Part shown: piece by piece, positions 38,368-48,750 of the stretch
Position numbering within the stretch: position 1 is the stretch's first letter
Layout of the letters: each line of letters opens with the position of its first letter
NCBI GenBank assembly: GCA_963971535.1
Contig: OZ020589.1
Location: 48,332,636-48,396,635 of the forward strand
Direction: 5' to 3'
DNA: 64,000 nucleotides
Source of the DNA: Notolepis coatsorum
Lineage: Eukaryota > Chordata > Actinopteri > Aulopiformes > Paralepididae
The notes under the pieces: generated by a model
What the model was told of the DNA's origin: nothing
The model's database searches: none
Seen by the model: the letters and a program-made list of their open reading frames with translations, nothing else
Position numbers and translations under genes: made by a program

Positions 38368-38506
38368 ACCGTACCTGGTCAACCTGTTGCCGTGCCTGAC
38401 CAGAATCACCAAGCGGCAGGAGGAGACGGTACAGGAGACGCTGGCAGCAGCCACGCCCAAGATCATGGCAGCCTTGGGACACTTTGCCAACGACGGCGAG
38501 ATAAAG
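38368..38506 (+). CDS. htt: htt exon 6
   Basis: 139 bp. One base plus 46 codons: [20 protein letters not shown] ... HFANDGEIK. The donor AAG|GTACACACAC is itself the start of a CA repeat. Confidence 0.97.
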
Positions 38507-38527
38507 GTACACACACACACACACTAC

Positions 38528-39033
38528 TAAGGCTGAGCCCGAACGTTCGAACGTTTGTTCGTTACGCTGGCATTCGGATTTTAATTAATGGGTTAGAACG
38601 TTCGCAAAAAATAAATCCGTTTTTGGGTGGAACGTTTGGTGCACACGCGACGCGACCGGGGAGCGTAGAGCGGGTTACACACTAGTTACAACACAGCAGT
38701 GCTCAAGTACCATGCCCATTTACACCGTGCGGGAGAAAGAAAGAAACAAAATAACTGGAGTAAACATCGCGCAACGCCTGGGTGAAGTGGCTGGCGCGCA
38801 TACCCAACAAAAAAGTTAGTGCATTATATGATATTACCGGTATGTTTGACTGCTGTCTTTTCCCTTTATTTTCTTCTGAGTGCTTTGTTTACATGTTTAC
38901 ATGAACAGCCACCACTGTAAACAATTTTTTTTCACCGATAGACTATGCAATGCCGCCCCCCCGTAAAATCTATAATAATCAAATTAATTAATAAAAAAAA
39001 CGAACGTTCGAACGTCCGTTCGAAAAACCTTGG
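38528..39033. mobile_element. MITE-like element with GAACGTTCGAACGT ends
   Basis: The left end AAGGCTGAGCCCGAACGTTC and the right end (inward AAGGTTTTTCGAACGGACGT) are inverted and both carry the palindrome CGAACGTTCG. About 506 bp in htt intron 6. No target duplication could be identified and no transposase is present. Confidence 0.55.
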
Positions 39034-39371
39034 CGAATTGTGATTGCTGTTCAATTACTTGTGAAGTGATCAATAGACTATGGGGTATTTGTATTCAAAT
39101 TCAGTCTGAATTCTCCAGGACAAAGCTAGATAAAAAAAAAAAGAGAGGGGACTATATTGAATGAAAATAGCAGTGTAATCTTTGAAATGTTTGTGTTTCC
39201 TGCTCTGAAACTCTTTTAGTTTCTTCCCTAATTCTAGATAAAAAATTTAAGAAATTATAATGGTTGTTGCTGTCTCTTCACCTCCCTGTAATCAAAGTGA
39301 TTCCACAAGTGAATGGATCTTTGCTTCATTGAATCCAGGCTTGACTGCTCACCTTGCTCTTCCTACCGTAG

Positions 39372-39513
39372 GTGCTTCTGAAGTCTCTCGTGGCCAACCT
39401 GAAGTCCAGCTCCCCGACCATCAGGCGAACAGCGGCCAGCGCAGCCGTCAGCGTGTGTCAGCACTCCAGACGATCCAGCTACTTCTACACCTGGCTACTG
39501 AACGTGCTGCTGG
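39372..39513 (+). CDS. htt: htt exon 7
   Basis: 142 bp: [20 protein letters not shown] ... [10 protein letters not shown] plus one base of Gly. HEAT repeat region, highly conserved. Donor CTGG|GTAGGA, followed within 20 bp by CA repeats. Confidence 0.97.
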
Positions 39514-39755
39514 GTAGGACGCCTGAACAAACACACACACACACACACATTGTTGCAATCACACATGCACACACGCACATACATTCCTGCACATAGTGGT
39601 CACACAGATACAGATGCACTTTTATAGATGCAAACACTTACGCTCTCTTGCAGAAACACTCACACACTTGAACATACTGTAGATACTTTATAAAAGCACA
39701 GACACACACATGCACACACCCTGACCTATAGTGTCTCCCCCCCCCCCCCCCCCAG

Positions 39756-39934
39756 GTCTTGTGGTGCCAGTGGATGAGGAGCACCCCAGCCATCTGATCC
39801 TAGGGGTGCTGTTAACCCTCCGTTACCTCATGCCACTGCTACAGCAGCAGGTCAACACCACCAGTCTCAAAGGAAGCTTCGGTGTCATGAGGAAGGAAGC
39901 CGACGTACAGCCCACACCTGAACAACTGCTGCAG
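39756..39934 (+). CDS. htt: htt exon 8, with GC splice donor
   Basis: 179 bp (the human size): two bases completing Gly, then [20 protein letters not shown] ... [12 protein letters not shown] ... TPEQLLQ. It must end at 39934 for the next exon (VYELTLYY) to follow as in human QLVQ-VYELTLH. The bases there are CTGCAG|GCACGA, so the donor is GC and, unlike the grk4 case, weak at the following positions. No GT lies near, and an in-frame stop follows at about 39971. A LINE tail begins only 24 bp into the intron. Confidence 0.93.
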
Positions 39935-39958
39935 GCACGACTACTGCCATCACCATTT

Positions 39959-40470
39959 AATAGAATAGAATAGAATAGAAATACTTTATTCATCCAGAGG
40001 GAAATTTGGCACTACAAATCGCTCACAGTAAACATTTAGGTAGACAAAAACAAAAAGTCACAAATAAAAATAAGCCTAAGAATAAAATAAGGTCCGGGAT
40101 ATACATTTCCTATGTTACATTCTAATATAAAATATACAGTAAAAATATACAGTAAAAATATACAGTAAGTGTAAAATTTTAATATGTCAGTCTAAAAGTA
40201 AAAGTCCAGGAAGATAGTACTGTCACCCTGTGCTCAGTGATGCAGTGAGGCACAGTGATGCATTATAAAGTCTGATGGCTGTTGGAATGAAGGACTTCCT
40301 CTGCCGTTCAGTACTACATCTTGGGAGTCTTGTCAGTCAAGTCTGTGTATAGTGGGTGGGGAGGGGTTGTCCCTGATGGCATGGAGCTTAGCAAGGCTCC
40401 TCCTCTCCGCCACCACCGCTAGAGAGTCCAGCTCGGCTTTACTATTTACTACTAAGGGCTAGATCCACAA
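39959..40470 (-). mobile_element. LINE 3' end (Rex1/CR1-like), antisense
   Basis: Read antisense, it ends in ATGAATAAAGTATTTCTATT and a (TTCTA)n tail, the usual form of teleost Rex1-type LINE tails. Internal sequence near 40270-40400 (tgatggctgttggaatgaag, ggagcttagcaaggctcctc) fits LINE 3' coding/UTR sequence. 5'-truncated. Confidence 0.6.
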
Positions 40471-40511
40471 AGAATGGATTGCACGGTGCTAATTGCACCC
40501 TTACTTACGAT

Positions 40512-40584
40512 TCATTATGAATTGAAAATGGGGGACCCTGATGTAAACAAGACGAAAGTCTTTCTCTGGTCTGCATCCCCTTAA
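40512..40584 (+). mobile_element. LINE 3' tail, left half (split by piggyBac insertion)
   Basis: tgaattgaaaatgggggacc through gcatccccttaa. The continuation (ttaacaattgtgtgtattga) is at 44609-44690, on the other side of the piggyBac-like element, which fixes the insertion point exactly at TTAA. Confidence 0.85.
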
Positions 40585-42242
40585 CACTTTCTCTGCCAGA
40601 AACTCGTCATTCCCCACCATGCTAATTCTGCCAATGACGCCGTAACACGTCATTGAGATCAATATTTAAAAAATCTGTGATCGCAATCATATTTCTCCCC
40701 CGGAGACTTGAGATCTACTGTTGATCCCCTCTCAACTCTCCAACGGTTCAAGAGCGCCATCTTGGGGCCGATCGGTGGATCACCCAAACCGGAAACCGGA
40801 AACGGAAGCTGGTGCTCATTCCAATTCGGTCCGATCACTCGCTAATAGTCCCGGGACTCGAGCTAGACACAATGGATAGCAATCCGTTACCAATAACTCG
40901 ATAAACAACATGATTTGGACGTATATACTATTATACAACCTGGAGATGGATCGCATATTTCAACATCCCATAATGGGAATATTTCTGCTCCACGCTCATC
41001 GCCCAACGCTACGAGGAAGCTACGGTGAGTTTCAGCGTTTTTTTTAAACGTGTTCGATACTAACTACTCTAATGATCATATCACCCACACTAGATGAATC
41101 ATCTAACGTTGGCCACGGAATTATAAATGACCCCCCCCCCCCCCCCCCCCCCCATCCGGTCAACATCAGATGATAAGTAGTAACTTCTAGAAGCACGTCC
41201 ATTTGAAATTTTTTATCTCGCGCAGATCGCTATCAAACTGTATTTGATCATCAATATAATGCATTTAGTAGGGATGCCCCGATCACGTTTTTTGCCACCG
41301 ATACCGATCACCGATCGTCGTGAGCCATATCGGCCGATACCGATCCGATACCGATCGTTTTTGATTACATTTTTTTTAATTACATTTTATATACTTTTTT
41401 TTTTTCTTTTTTTATAAAATATATATATTATATAATTAGACTTGTACTTGTATTATCTGTGAGACATTATCTGTGAGACAAGCTCCACTGTCTGTGTGTA
41501 CTCTAGTTAGTACACACAGGATTCTCCGGAGCTGCACCTGGACCCTATACTCGAGTAGCCTCGAGCTACGGCAAGGATTCTCCTGCGCTGCAGATGGACC
41601 CTATTGGTATAACGTTACTGTGGTCATATCACATTCAACATGCCCTCAGCTAGGGCTGGGCGATATGGAAAAAAATCATATCGCGATAACGATATGATAA
41701 TGTTATCTTTTTTGTTAGTATAAAAAAGAATAAAAATAAAATGTTTAATTTTATTTTAATTTTTTTTTAACAGATGTATGTTTATTTTGCAGCAATTCTT
41801 TGTCTTTGCCGCCATCTTTAGTGTTACATCCCCTCACACTCCAGTTCTCAGGCTGCAGCTGGTTTAAAAGCGAAAGTAAACCGGCTTCTCTGCTGGCTAT
41901 GGCTCCAGGGGAGTTGAACAGTTCTGGCTCTGCTAGTTTATTTTCTTTTGGCGCTTTTTTGGTGGACAAACCACCGCACATGTGCACCGTAGTGTTGTCA
42001 AAAATATCGAAGTATCGATACATATCGATACTGAATATTTAAAAAGGCTTCGATACTCATTTCCCGAAGTACCGATACTTTCTGCAGTATCGGTACCACC
42101 AGCTGGCGAGTGTTCTACCGCAAGTTGTTGACGCGCTGTTCAGAGCGCTCAGCGTGCTTGCCCCCCCGGCTCCTCCGAGTCCAGCCCTCCCCCTCACAGA
42201 GTGCCGTCTTCTTCAGTTAGTAAACAAACATTTTAGCTGAAG

Positions 42243-42473
42243 ATGGTAAATGCAGAGCCTCCGCAACTTGTGCTTGTGGATAAAGAAAGCAGCAGAAGTG
42301 CTGTTTGGAGGTACTTCGGGTTTCAAGTAAACAACGAAGGACAAGCTACAAATGCCCCAATGCTATTTGCAAGCGGTTATAGCAGTGCCAGCGCCGATCT
42401 CCATAAAGAAATGAAAGAGGTTCGTGACAGCTGCTCTTTCAACGTCACTGTGACTGAAGCATTAAACCATTAA
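42243..42473 (+). pseudogene. hAT transposase N-terminal remnant
   Basis: A 76-residue frame with KESSRSAVWRYFGFQVN, the start of the BED-finger region of hAT/ZBED proteins (SxVWxYFGF). The cysteines and histidines of the zinc finger are missing and the frame ends soon after, so it is a relic left by internal deletion of an autonomous element. Confidence 0.5.
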
Positions 42474-42768
42474 CTCTAGTTTAATACATGATACGTTGTC
42501 TACTGATGGCGCATAATATCAACAGCTGCTTCGTTGTAACGTTACAGCTACCAGCTAAAGTTAGCCCCCTTAGCTTAGCTGGCCACAGTTATAAATACTG
42601 CACGGAGTAACGTTAACGTGTAAACGTTATGTCGAGGTCATACAATACTACAGTCGACATAAGGTTAACGTTACCCCGTTTCCACCAAGTGTTTAAATAG
42701 CAGCAATCTTGTTGAAAATGTAACATTACTAAAATGCTCCGAGCATAGCCTCTCTGTCTCTCTCCATC

Positions 42769-42774
42769 TACTGC

Positions 42775-42825
<51 letters not shown>

Positions 42826-42837
42826 CGCTACCTCTCG

Positions 42838-42869
<32 letters not shown>

Positions 42870-42884
42870 ATCTACCGCTACCTC

Positions 42885-42921
<37 letters not shown>

Positions 42922-42990
42922 ATCTACCGCTACCTCTCTCTCTCTCTCTCTCTCTATCTACCGATACCTCTCTCTCTCTCTCTCGCTTGC
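42769..42990. repeat. Compound (CT)n microsatellite with tctaccgctacc spacers
   Basis: Four CT blocks separated by near-identical short spacers (atctaccgctacct), i.e. a microsatellite that has itself been tandemly amplified. Confidence 0.95.
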
Positions 42991-44608
42991 TCTCGTTATC
43001 TTTAAATAAAAACTGTTACTAACTGTTCAGTTTGTGAGGTACATGCAACACAGATTACAGTGTTTACATCTGTCTGCTTGAGAAAATACCATGTTCTGCA
43101 TTTGCAATAAAAATGATTGAAGTGAGATGAACAGTTATTTTTAAATGTGTGATCTAAAGATAAACAAAGGGTTTTAAAAGTGTTATATTTATCTTCTCTT
43201 ATAGTACCAGACTCGAAGCTGAGGAGAATCAACCAGCAACAAAAGCTAAATTTGTCAAAAAAAAAAAAAAAAATATATATAGATATATATATATATTTTT
43301 TTTTTTTATTTTTTATTTGGTATCGAAATGGTATCGAAGTATCGATACTTTTCAAGGTATCGTATCGAAGTCGAAATTCCAGTATCGTGACAACACTCAC
43401 TGCACCGTGACTCGTGACTGGAGTCTAGTTCTGCTAGCACACATAGCCTACTGTGTACAGACGGTTTCAAACTGTATTTTAAATTAGAAAGCAAACAAAA
43501 TAAATGGACAAGAGAAAAATAAATCTCAATTTTGGTCAGTATTGTCATTTGGACAAGCAAAGCCATTACTTTAAGTTGCAGGCAAGAAAGACAAGTCTGT
43601 CCACTGTCTCTGGTTTTAAAACTTCCCTGTTGCAGGTCAAAAAAATAAAAAACGATTTTTAGATTTTTTTTAAATTTCGATATTCGATATCGATTATTAA
43701 AATATATATCGCGATATTTATCGTTATATCGCCCAGCCCTACCCTCAGCTCGAATACGCATCGAATCAGTGTTATAAGACATTGATATCAGGAGCTATCT
43801 GTAGCTACTGCTAGCCGGATATATAACGTTAATACAACGCCTCAGTGAATTATTTAGTTCAATGGGACATTTAGTTTTGAACAGTGAACTAACTTGTGCT
43901 AACGTGAGCTAACAGCTAACAGCTAACAGGTATCTTACACGTCTCTACTAGACTTGATGGAGCGTTTGTTGATGTCAGGAGCTATCGGTAGCTGGCCGGC
44001 TAGATACCGTTCGGTTAGACAATGCCTCATCATGTATTAAACTAAAAGTGAATAGTTGACTGGGTCATTTTGTAACGGTAGCTAAGCTAACGTTAGCTCA
44101 GGGAGACGCCGTCCTCCCGTGTCCCGTCCCACTAGACTACTAGACCCGTGTTTACATGCGTGCGGGAGGGGCTGGAGGGATGAGCAGACGCCGCACCACC
44201 CGGTGTCTGAGACAGAACAGATCGGTTTTGACGATCGGCGAAAATAAAGCATTATCACCGATCACCGATCGCATATTTATACTGATTATCGGCCGATAAC
44301 GATCGGTGGCCGATCGATCGGGGCATCCCTAGCATTTAGGGCTATAAATCACGTCTGGAGAAAGCTGCAGAAAACGATAAAAACACTTATACTTTAGACC
44401 GTATTTTAGTATGAATATGTGAATGAAAAAGTATAACGTTCCTACGTCCTGAACGATAGATAATTGACGTTGAATGGGCCATAGTAATGTCAATTTAGCA
44501 ATACAATTTAAAAAGTTATAGCCCTGCAAAGAAGGTGAACTTCTCCATAGACAAATAGAGCTGGCAGAGAGGGGTATAATGATGTACATAAGCCTGGCGA
44601 AGAAAGTG

Positions 44609-44690
44609 TTAACAATTGTGTGTATTGAGCCGTACTGTATTGTACCCATTCTGAAATCTGTTAATACAACTTTCATTCAATCAATCACGC
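44609..44690 (+). mobile_element. LINE 3' tail, right half
   Basis: ttaacaattgtgtgtattga through ctgttaatacaactttcatt(caat)n. It is the continuation of 40512-40584. Confidence 0.85.
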
Positions 44691-44694
44691 GCAT

Positions 44695-44822
44695 GTGATT
44701 GATTGAATGAAAATTGTATTAACAGATTGCAGAATGGGTACAATACAGTACGGCTCAATACACACAATTGTTAAGGGGATGCAGACCAGAGAAAGACTTT
44801 CGTCTTGTTTACATCAGGGTCC
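44695..44822 (-). mobile_element. LINE 3' tail, inverted copy
   Basis: The reverse complement of the same tail, starting (attg)n aatgaaaattgtattaacag and running to catcagggtcc. Together with 44609-44690 it makes a tail-to-tail inverted pair with only a few bases between. Confidence 0.8.
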
Positions 44823-45072
44823 ACCTGCCATTTGAAAATGGCTCTTATTTATAACGTTATATTGTGGAATAATTAGTCGGTACTGAACTAATTATCGTGG
44901 AATTGTGCTATGTTTGTTTGTTTAGGGCAAACAAGTAGGCCAGATTATGATTTTTCTACTTTTCTTTTTAGTGTTCTCTCGAGACACGAGGCATCGTCGT
45001 CGTCGTTTGTTGAATGAATGAATGCAGGGAGAAAACACTTCTAACTGTGTTTTCTGGCCTCCACATCCACAG

Positions 45073-45277
45073 GTATATGAGCTGACCCTCTACTACACAC
45101 AGCACCGCGATCACAACGTAGTCACCGCCGCGCTGGAGCTCCTCCAGCAGGTCTTCAGGACTCCGCCTCCAGAACTTCTGCACATGCTCATCACGACCGG
45201 CAGCATTCTGCACGCATCCGTGTTCCGACAGGACGCGGAGAGCCGCGCCCGCTCTGGCAGCATCCTTGAGCTCATTG
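45073..45277 (+). CDS. htt: htt exon 9
   Basis: 205 bp: [20 protein letters not shown] ... [10 protein letters not shown] ... [12 protein letters not shown] plus one base. The serine in RSGSI corresponds to human Ser421, the AKT site. This region follows the first HEAT cluster. Donor ATTG|GTAAAA. Confidence 0.96.
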
Positions 45278-45777
45278 GTAAAAACATCAGTCACCCCCCC
45301 AGAGCCTCAGCTCATTGGTCAGCAATAGGCTATGTTCATAAAAGCAGGTCAGCCTCCTGGATGAGGTCATTCAGTTCTCACCGGGGACGCCCAATGGTCT
45401 TGCGGTGCTCAAATTAACAATTCATAAACACACTTATTTGGACAGTTTTGACTCTTTTCACCGAAGGGTGATGATGGCAAAGGTATTGATGCCAAACAGA
45501 ATTATTTTCAAATACTGTTTTGACCCACAGGTCTAAAAGCACGTGGTCAATTGCTTTGTTGTCCACTTGATGGACTTATGTTACACTAGTTAACTCATAA
45601 TGTCTTAGCTTGGAGATTGGCTGACTAATCTGTCAATCAGCCAAGGGTGGTGCTCTGCTGTGTTTTCCTGCCTGGTTTGTTTCTTTGCTCACGAACCCAT
45701 TTCCTCTCAGGGCAATTTGTTGCTACTTTTCTCTTCCTCACTTCCTGGTCCTACTTCCCGTTTCTTTCCGCTTGCAG
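45278..45777. other. htt intron 9
   Basis: 500 bp, with a pyrimidine-rich acceptor region (45700-45777). No other feature seen. Confidence 0.6.
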
Positions 45778-45825
45778 CCGGGGGAGGGTCTTCCTGCAGT
45801 CCACTCCTCCTTAGGAAACAGAAAG
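45778..45825 (+). CDS. htt: htt exon 10 (48-bp micro-exon)
   Basis: (A)GGGSSCSPLLLRKQK plus one base: the serine-rich SSCSP segment and RKQK conserved with human. Phase entry +2, exit +1. Acceptor cttgcag, donor AAAG|GTGACT. Confidence 0.95.
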
Positions 45826-45984
45826 GTGACTGGTCTCCTCTCTCTTTAGCTCTTTCTCTCACTGTTCCCTACCTCTTCATCACTGTTTCAGTTTCTCTTT
45901 TGCCTCTCGTCTTGACTGACGTCCTCTAGTGTTTGTGTTGATGCATGTGTTGATTTCTGAGCAATGTTGTTTGACCCTCACCAG

Positions 45985-46062
45985 GTAAGATGCTGTCAGG
46001 GGAGGAGGAGGGGCTAGAAGATGACCCAGAGAGGGCAGAGGTCACCGCTGGAGCCTTCACAG
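45985..46062 (+). CDS. htt: htt exon 11
   Basis: 78 bp: (G)KMLSGEEEGLEDDPERAEVT AGAFT, an acidic disordered segment (human KVLLGEEEALEDD). One codon shorter than the human exon as I recall it. Donor ACAG|GTTAGA. Confidence 0.92.
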
Positions 46063-46190
46063 GTTAGAAGCCCAACTGTATCATTCCACGGACCACATAT
46101 AATCCTAATATATTAACACTTTGGTCGCCAGGCTTATATTCTTAAAGGTGACATGTACCATAAATGTCATTTTTCAGTCTCTAGCATTGT

Positions 46191-46419
46191 TTTTTTTTTT
46201 TTTTTTTTATTATTAACTATTTTTTAGCGTTTATCGCTTTTCTAGTCAAGCATGACCGACAGTTGTAGAGTGAAACGGGTGGGAGAACAGGGGAAGACAT
46301 TCGGCAAATGACGGCGGGTCCGGGAATCGAACTCGGAGTCAACCAGAACCGTGACGCAGCACGGCTCCTCCCAACGCAGAAATAGCGCCGAGATACGTGG
46401 TGAGCTACTGGAGCTCCCC
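46191..46419 (-). mobile_element. tRNA-derived SINE (second family), antisense, 12-bp TSD
   Basis: Flanked by ctctagcattgt at 46179-46190 and 46420-46431. Begins with a T-run (its poly-A tail in reverse). B-box on the minus strand at 46322-46332 (GTTCGATTCCC). Matches the sense copy at 56469-56695. Confidence 0.9.
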
Positions 46420-46709
46420 CTCTAGCATTGTATTATAGTAATAGGAGTTCGTATCAATGTGTTTTAGTGTCTAAATACCATATTGGCGGATTGCTTTGAT
46501 TCAGCTCAGCCCCTTTCCTCCTCCAGTAAATCAGGCCATTTTGATTTGAACGGATGATATACGTCATACGGCCGCTGGGTGATGCGATTGGCTCTGTGGT
46601 TGGAGCTAATGCCCGCCCCCATTCTACCTAGACTAGACAGCGAGTGGAGGAAGCCACTTCCTCAGCTGCGAGGCGGAGTGGGGCCAGTGCGCTCTGGAGG
46701 GAGAGAGGG

Positions 46710-46889
46710 ACAGAGAGATGGAGAGAGAGGGGGCACTTGGGGGGGGGGGGGGGGGGGTACCTGCCGGCCGCGCGCCACACACCCGCAAACGGGAGATTGA
46801 AAGAAGGAAAAAAGAAAAAACCACAAGCTGCCGCGGACTCTCATCACCGAGAGCCGAGAGGGGGCCTTGTCATTAACGGCCTGTCTTTT

Positions 46890-46969
<80 letters not shown>

Positions 46970-47203
46970 GCGCGGACTCATCACCGAGAGGGAGAGAAAG
47001 GGAGAGAGAGATGGAGAGAGAGGGGGCACTTGGGGGGGGGGGGGGGGGGGGGCACCTGCCGGCCGCGCGCCACACACCTGCAAACAAGAGATTGAAAGAA
47101 AGAGAAAAAAAAAACCACAAGCTGCCGCGGACTCTCATCACCGAGAGGGAGAGAAAGGAAGAGAGAGGGAGGGAGGGAGAGAGGGGGCCTTGTCATTAAC
47201 GGT
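46710..47203. repeat. Tandem duplication of a G-run/GC-rich block
   Basis: Copy 1 at about 46710-46881 and copy 2 at about 47005-47203 share gagagagggggcacttgggg, the poly-G run (46739-46757; 47032-47052), cctgccggccgcgcgccaca and agctgccgcggactctcatc. A (CT)n block (46893-46965) lies between. Confidence 0.9.
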
Positions 47204-48364
47204 GGTTTTGAGTACTTGATTAGAAATATAAAACAATGCATTTTTTTTGAAAAAAACCTTACAAATGTCTTCAATAGACTAACAGGAATTGTGTAAGGTT
47301 GCCCAAATAGTGCTAGGAATAGCAGTACATAGCCCCTTTAATATACCATCCTCCGCCAGCTCTATTTGTCTATGGAGAAGTTCCCCTTCTTTGCAGGGCT
47401 ATAACTTTTTAAATTGTATTGCTAAATTGACATTACTATGGCCCATTCAACATCAAGTATCTATTGTTCAGGAAGTGGGAACGTTATACTTTTTCATACT
47501 AAAATACGGTCTAAAGTACAAGTGTTTTTATCGTTTTCTGCAGCTTTCTCCAGAACGTGATTTATAGCCCCAAATTCATTATATTGATGATCAAATACAG
47601 TTTGATAGGAATCTGCGCGAGAAAAAGAAATTCAAATGGACGTGCTTCTAGAAGTTACTACTGACCATCTGATGTTGACCGGATGGGGGGGGGGGTCGTT
47701 TATAATTCCGTGGCCAACGTTAGATGATTCATCTAGTGTGGGTGATATGATCATTAGAGCAGTTAGTATCGAACACGTTAAAAAAAATAACGCTGAATCT
47801 TACCGTAGCTTCCTCATAGCGTTGGGCGATGAGCGTGGAACAGAAATATTCCTATTATGGGATGTAGAAATATGCGATCCATTTCCAGGTTTTATAAGAA
47901 TATATACGTCCAAATCATGTTGTTTATCGAGTTATTGGTAACAGATTGCTATCCGTTGTGTCTAGCTCGAGTCCTGGGACTATTACCGAGTGATCGGACC
48001 GAATTGGAATGAGCACCAGCTTCCATTTCCTGTTTCCGCTCTGGGCGATCCGCCGATCCGCCACCAGATGGCGCTCTTGAACCGTTGGAGAGTTGAGAGG
48101 GGATCAACAGTAGATCTCAAGTCTCCGGGGGAGAAATATGATTTCGATCACAGATTTTTGAAATATTGATATCAAAGACGTGGTACAGCGTCTTTGGCAG
48201 AATGAGCATGGCGGGGAATGACGTGGTATGGCGTTTTTGGCGACCATAGTGTTAACATATACCGTATTGTGGCGAATATTTAAATAAAAGGGGCATAGTG
48301 GTAAAAGATGTCTGTTCAAAGGGTCAGCATTAAAGTGTGCATGTTTTGTGGGTTCCTCCTTCAG

Positions 48365-48750
48365 CCTCTGTGGTGGGCACTGACGGCTCATCCACAGCCC
48401 AGGTGGACATCATCACGGAGCAGCCGCGCTCTTCCCAGCATGCCCTGCAGCCCGGGGACTCGGCGGACCACAGTGCCTCCTCAGAGCAGGCCGGTGGCGG
48501 CGGGACATCTGCCTCGGACACCCCGGATTCACCCAACGAGGAGGACATGCTGAGTCGCAGCTCCAGCGGCGGGGCCAACGCCACCCCTGAGACGGCAGAC
48601 TACGCCACGCCGGAGAATGTCACGCCGGAGGGCGGGGGGCCCCTGGCGGAGACGGGGACTCTGGACCCCTCACTGCCGCCCAGCGACTCCTCGCAGACCA
48701 CCACAGAGGGACCCGACTCGGCTGTCACCCCCTCAGACGTGGCAGAGCTG
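48365..48750 (+). CDS. htt: htt exon 12: disordered, protease-sensitive region
   Basis: 386 bp, phase +2 to 0: ASVVGTDGSSTAQVDIITEQ ... SDSSQTTTEGPDSAVTPSDV AEL. VDIITEQPRSSQHALQ matches human HDIITEQPRSQHTLQ. DSAD (after LQPG) sits where human has DSVD, the caspase-3 site at 513. The exon is about 45 bp longer than the human one as I recall it, through expansion of Gly/Ser/Ala/Thr-rich stretches. The donor CTG|GTCAGT is chosen because exon 13 continues VLDG. It is GC-rich against AT-rich introns. Confidence 0.94.

Larger units (their letters stand above)
41990..43399. mobile_element. hAT element nested at level 3, TSD gtgcaccg/ctgcaccg
   Basis: Ends TAGTGTTGTCA ... TGACAACACTCA, with inner inverted ATCGAAGTATCGATAC-type repeats. 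Flanks gtgcaccg (41982-41989) and ctgcaccg (43400-43407) differ at one base. Contains a hAT transposase remnant (42243-42473) and a large (CT)n tract. Confidence 0.85.
41651..43741. mobile_element. hAT element nested at level 2, TSD ccctcagc
   Basis: Ends TAGGGCTGGGCGATAT ... ATATCGCCCAGCCCTA, flanked by ccctcagc at 41643-41650 and 43742-43749. The native part is 41651-41989 plus 43400-43741; the rest is a further insertion. Confidence 0.92.
41269..44331. mobile_element. hAT element, family TAGGGATGCCCCGATC, copy 2 (host of nested insertions)
   Basis: Flanked by gcatttag at 41261-41268 and 44332-44339. Ends TAGGGATGCCCCGATC and GATCGGGGCATCCCTA. The native sequence is 41269-41650 plus 43742-44331, matching 35996-36897; the middle is another hAT. 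Confidence 0.92.
40585..44608. mobile_element. piggyBac-like element carrying three nested hAT elements
   Basis: TTAA at 40581-40584 and 44609-44612. Ends CACTTTCTCTGCCAG ... CTGGCGAAGAAAGTG form an imperfect inverted repeat. Stripped of the hAT insertion (41269-44331), the element is about 960 bp and matches the copies at 46117-48251 (opposite orientation) and 60264-61213. No transposase frame. Confidence 0.85.
39935..45072. other. htt intron 8, almost entirely mobile DNA
   Basis: In order: antisense Rex/CR1-like LINE end (39959-40470); LINE tail (40512-40584 and 44609-44690) split by a piggyBac-like element (40585-44608), which holds three hAT elements one inside another; an inverted LINE tail (44695-44822); then ~250 bp of unique sequence before exon 9. 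Confidence 0.75.
46117..48251. mobile_element. piggyBac-like element, inverted relative to the 40585 copy
   Basis: TTAA at 46113-46116 and 48252-48255. Ends CACTTTGGTCGCCA ... TGGCGACCATAGTG. Sequence 47350-48180 is the reverse complement of the piggyBac-like copy at 40585-44608 (e.g. tctatttgtctatggagaag, ctcaactctccaacggttca). A SINE (46191-46419) and a duplicated block (46710-47203) are inside. Confidence 0.85.
46063..48364. other. htt intron 11
   Basis: About 2.3 kb, nearly all one piggyBac-like element (46117-48251) that contains an antisense SINE and a GC- and purine-rich tandem duplication. Confidence 0.75.

Noticed and set aside
46633..47274. Several frames of 80-190 codons on both strands
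   Set aside because: Produced by GA/CT and G-run low-complexity sequence in the piggyBac-like element.
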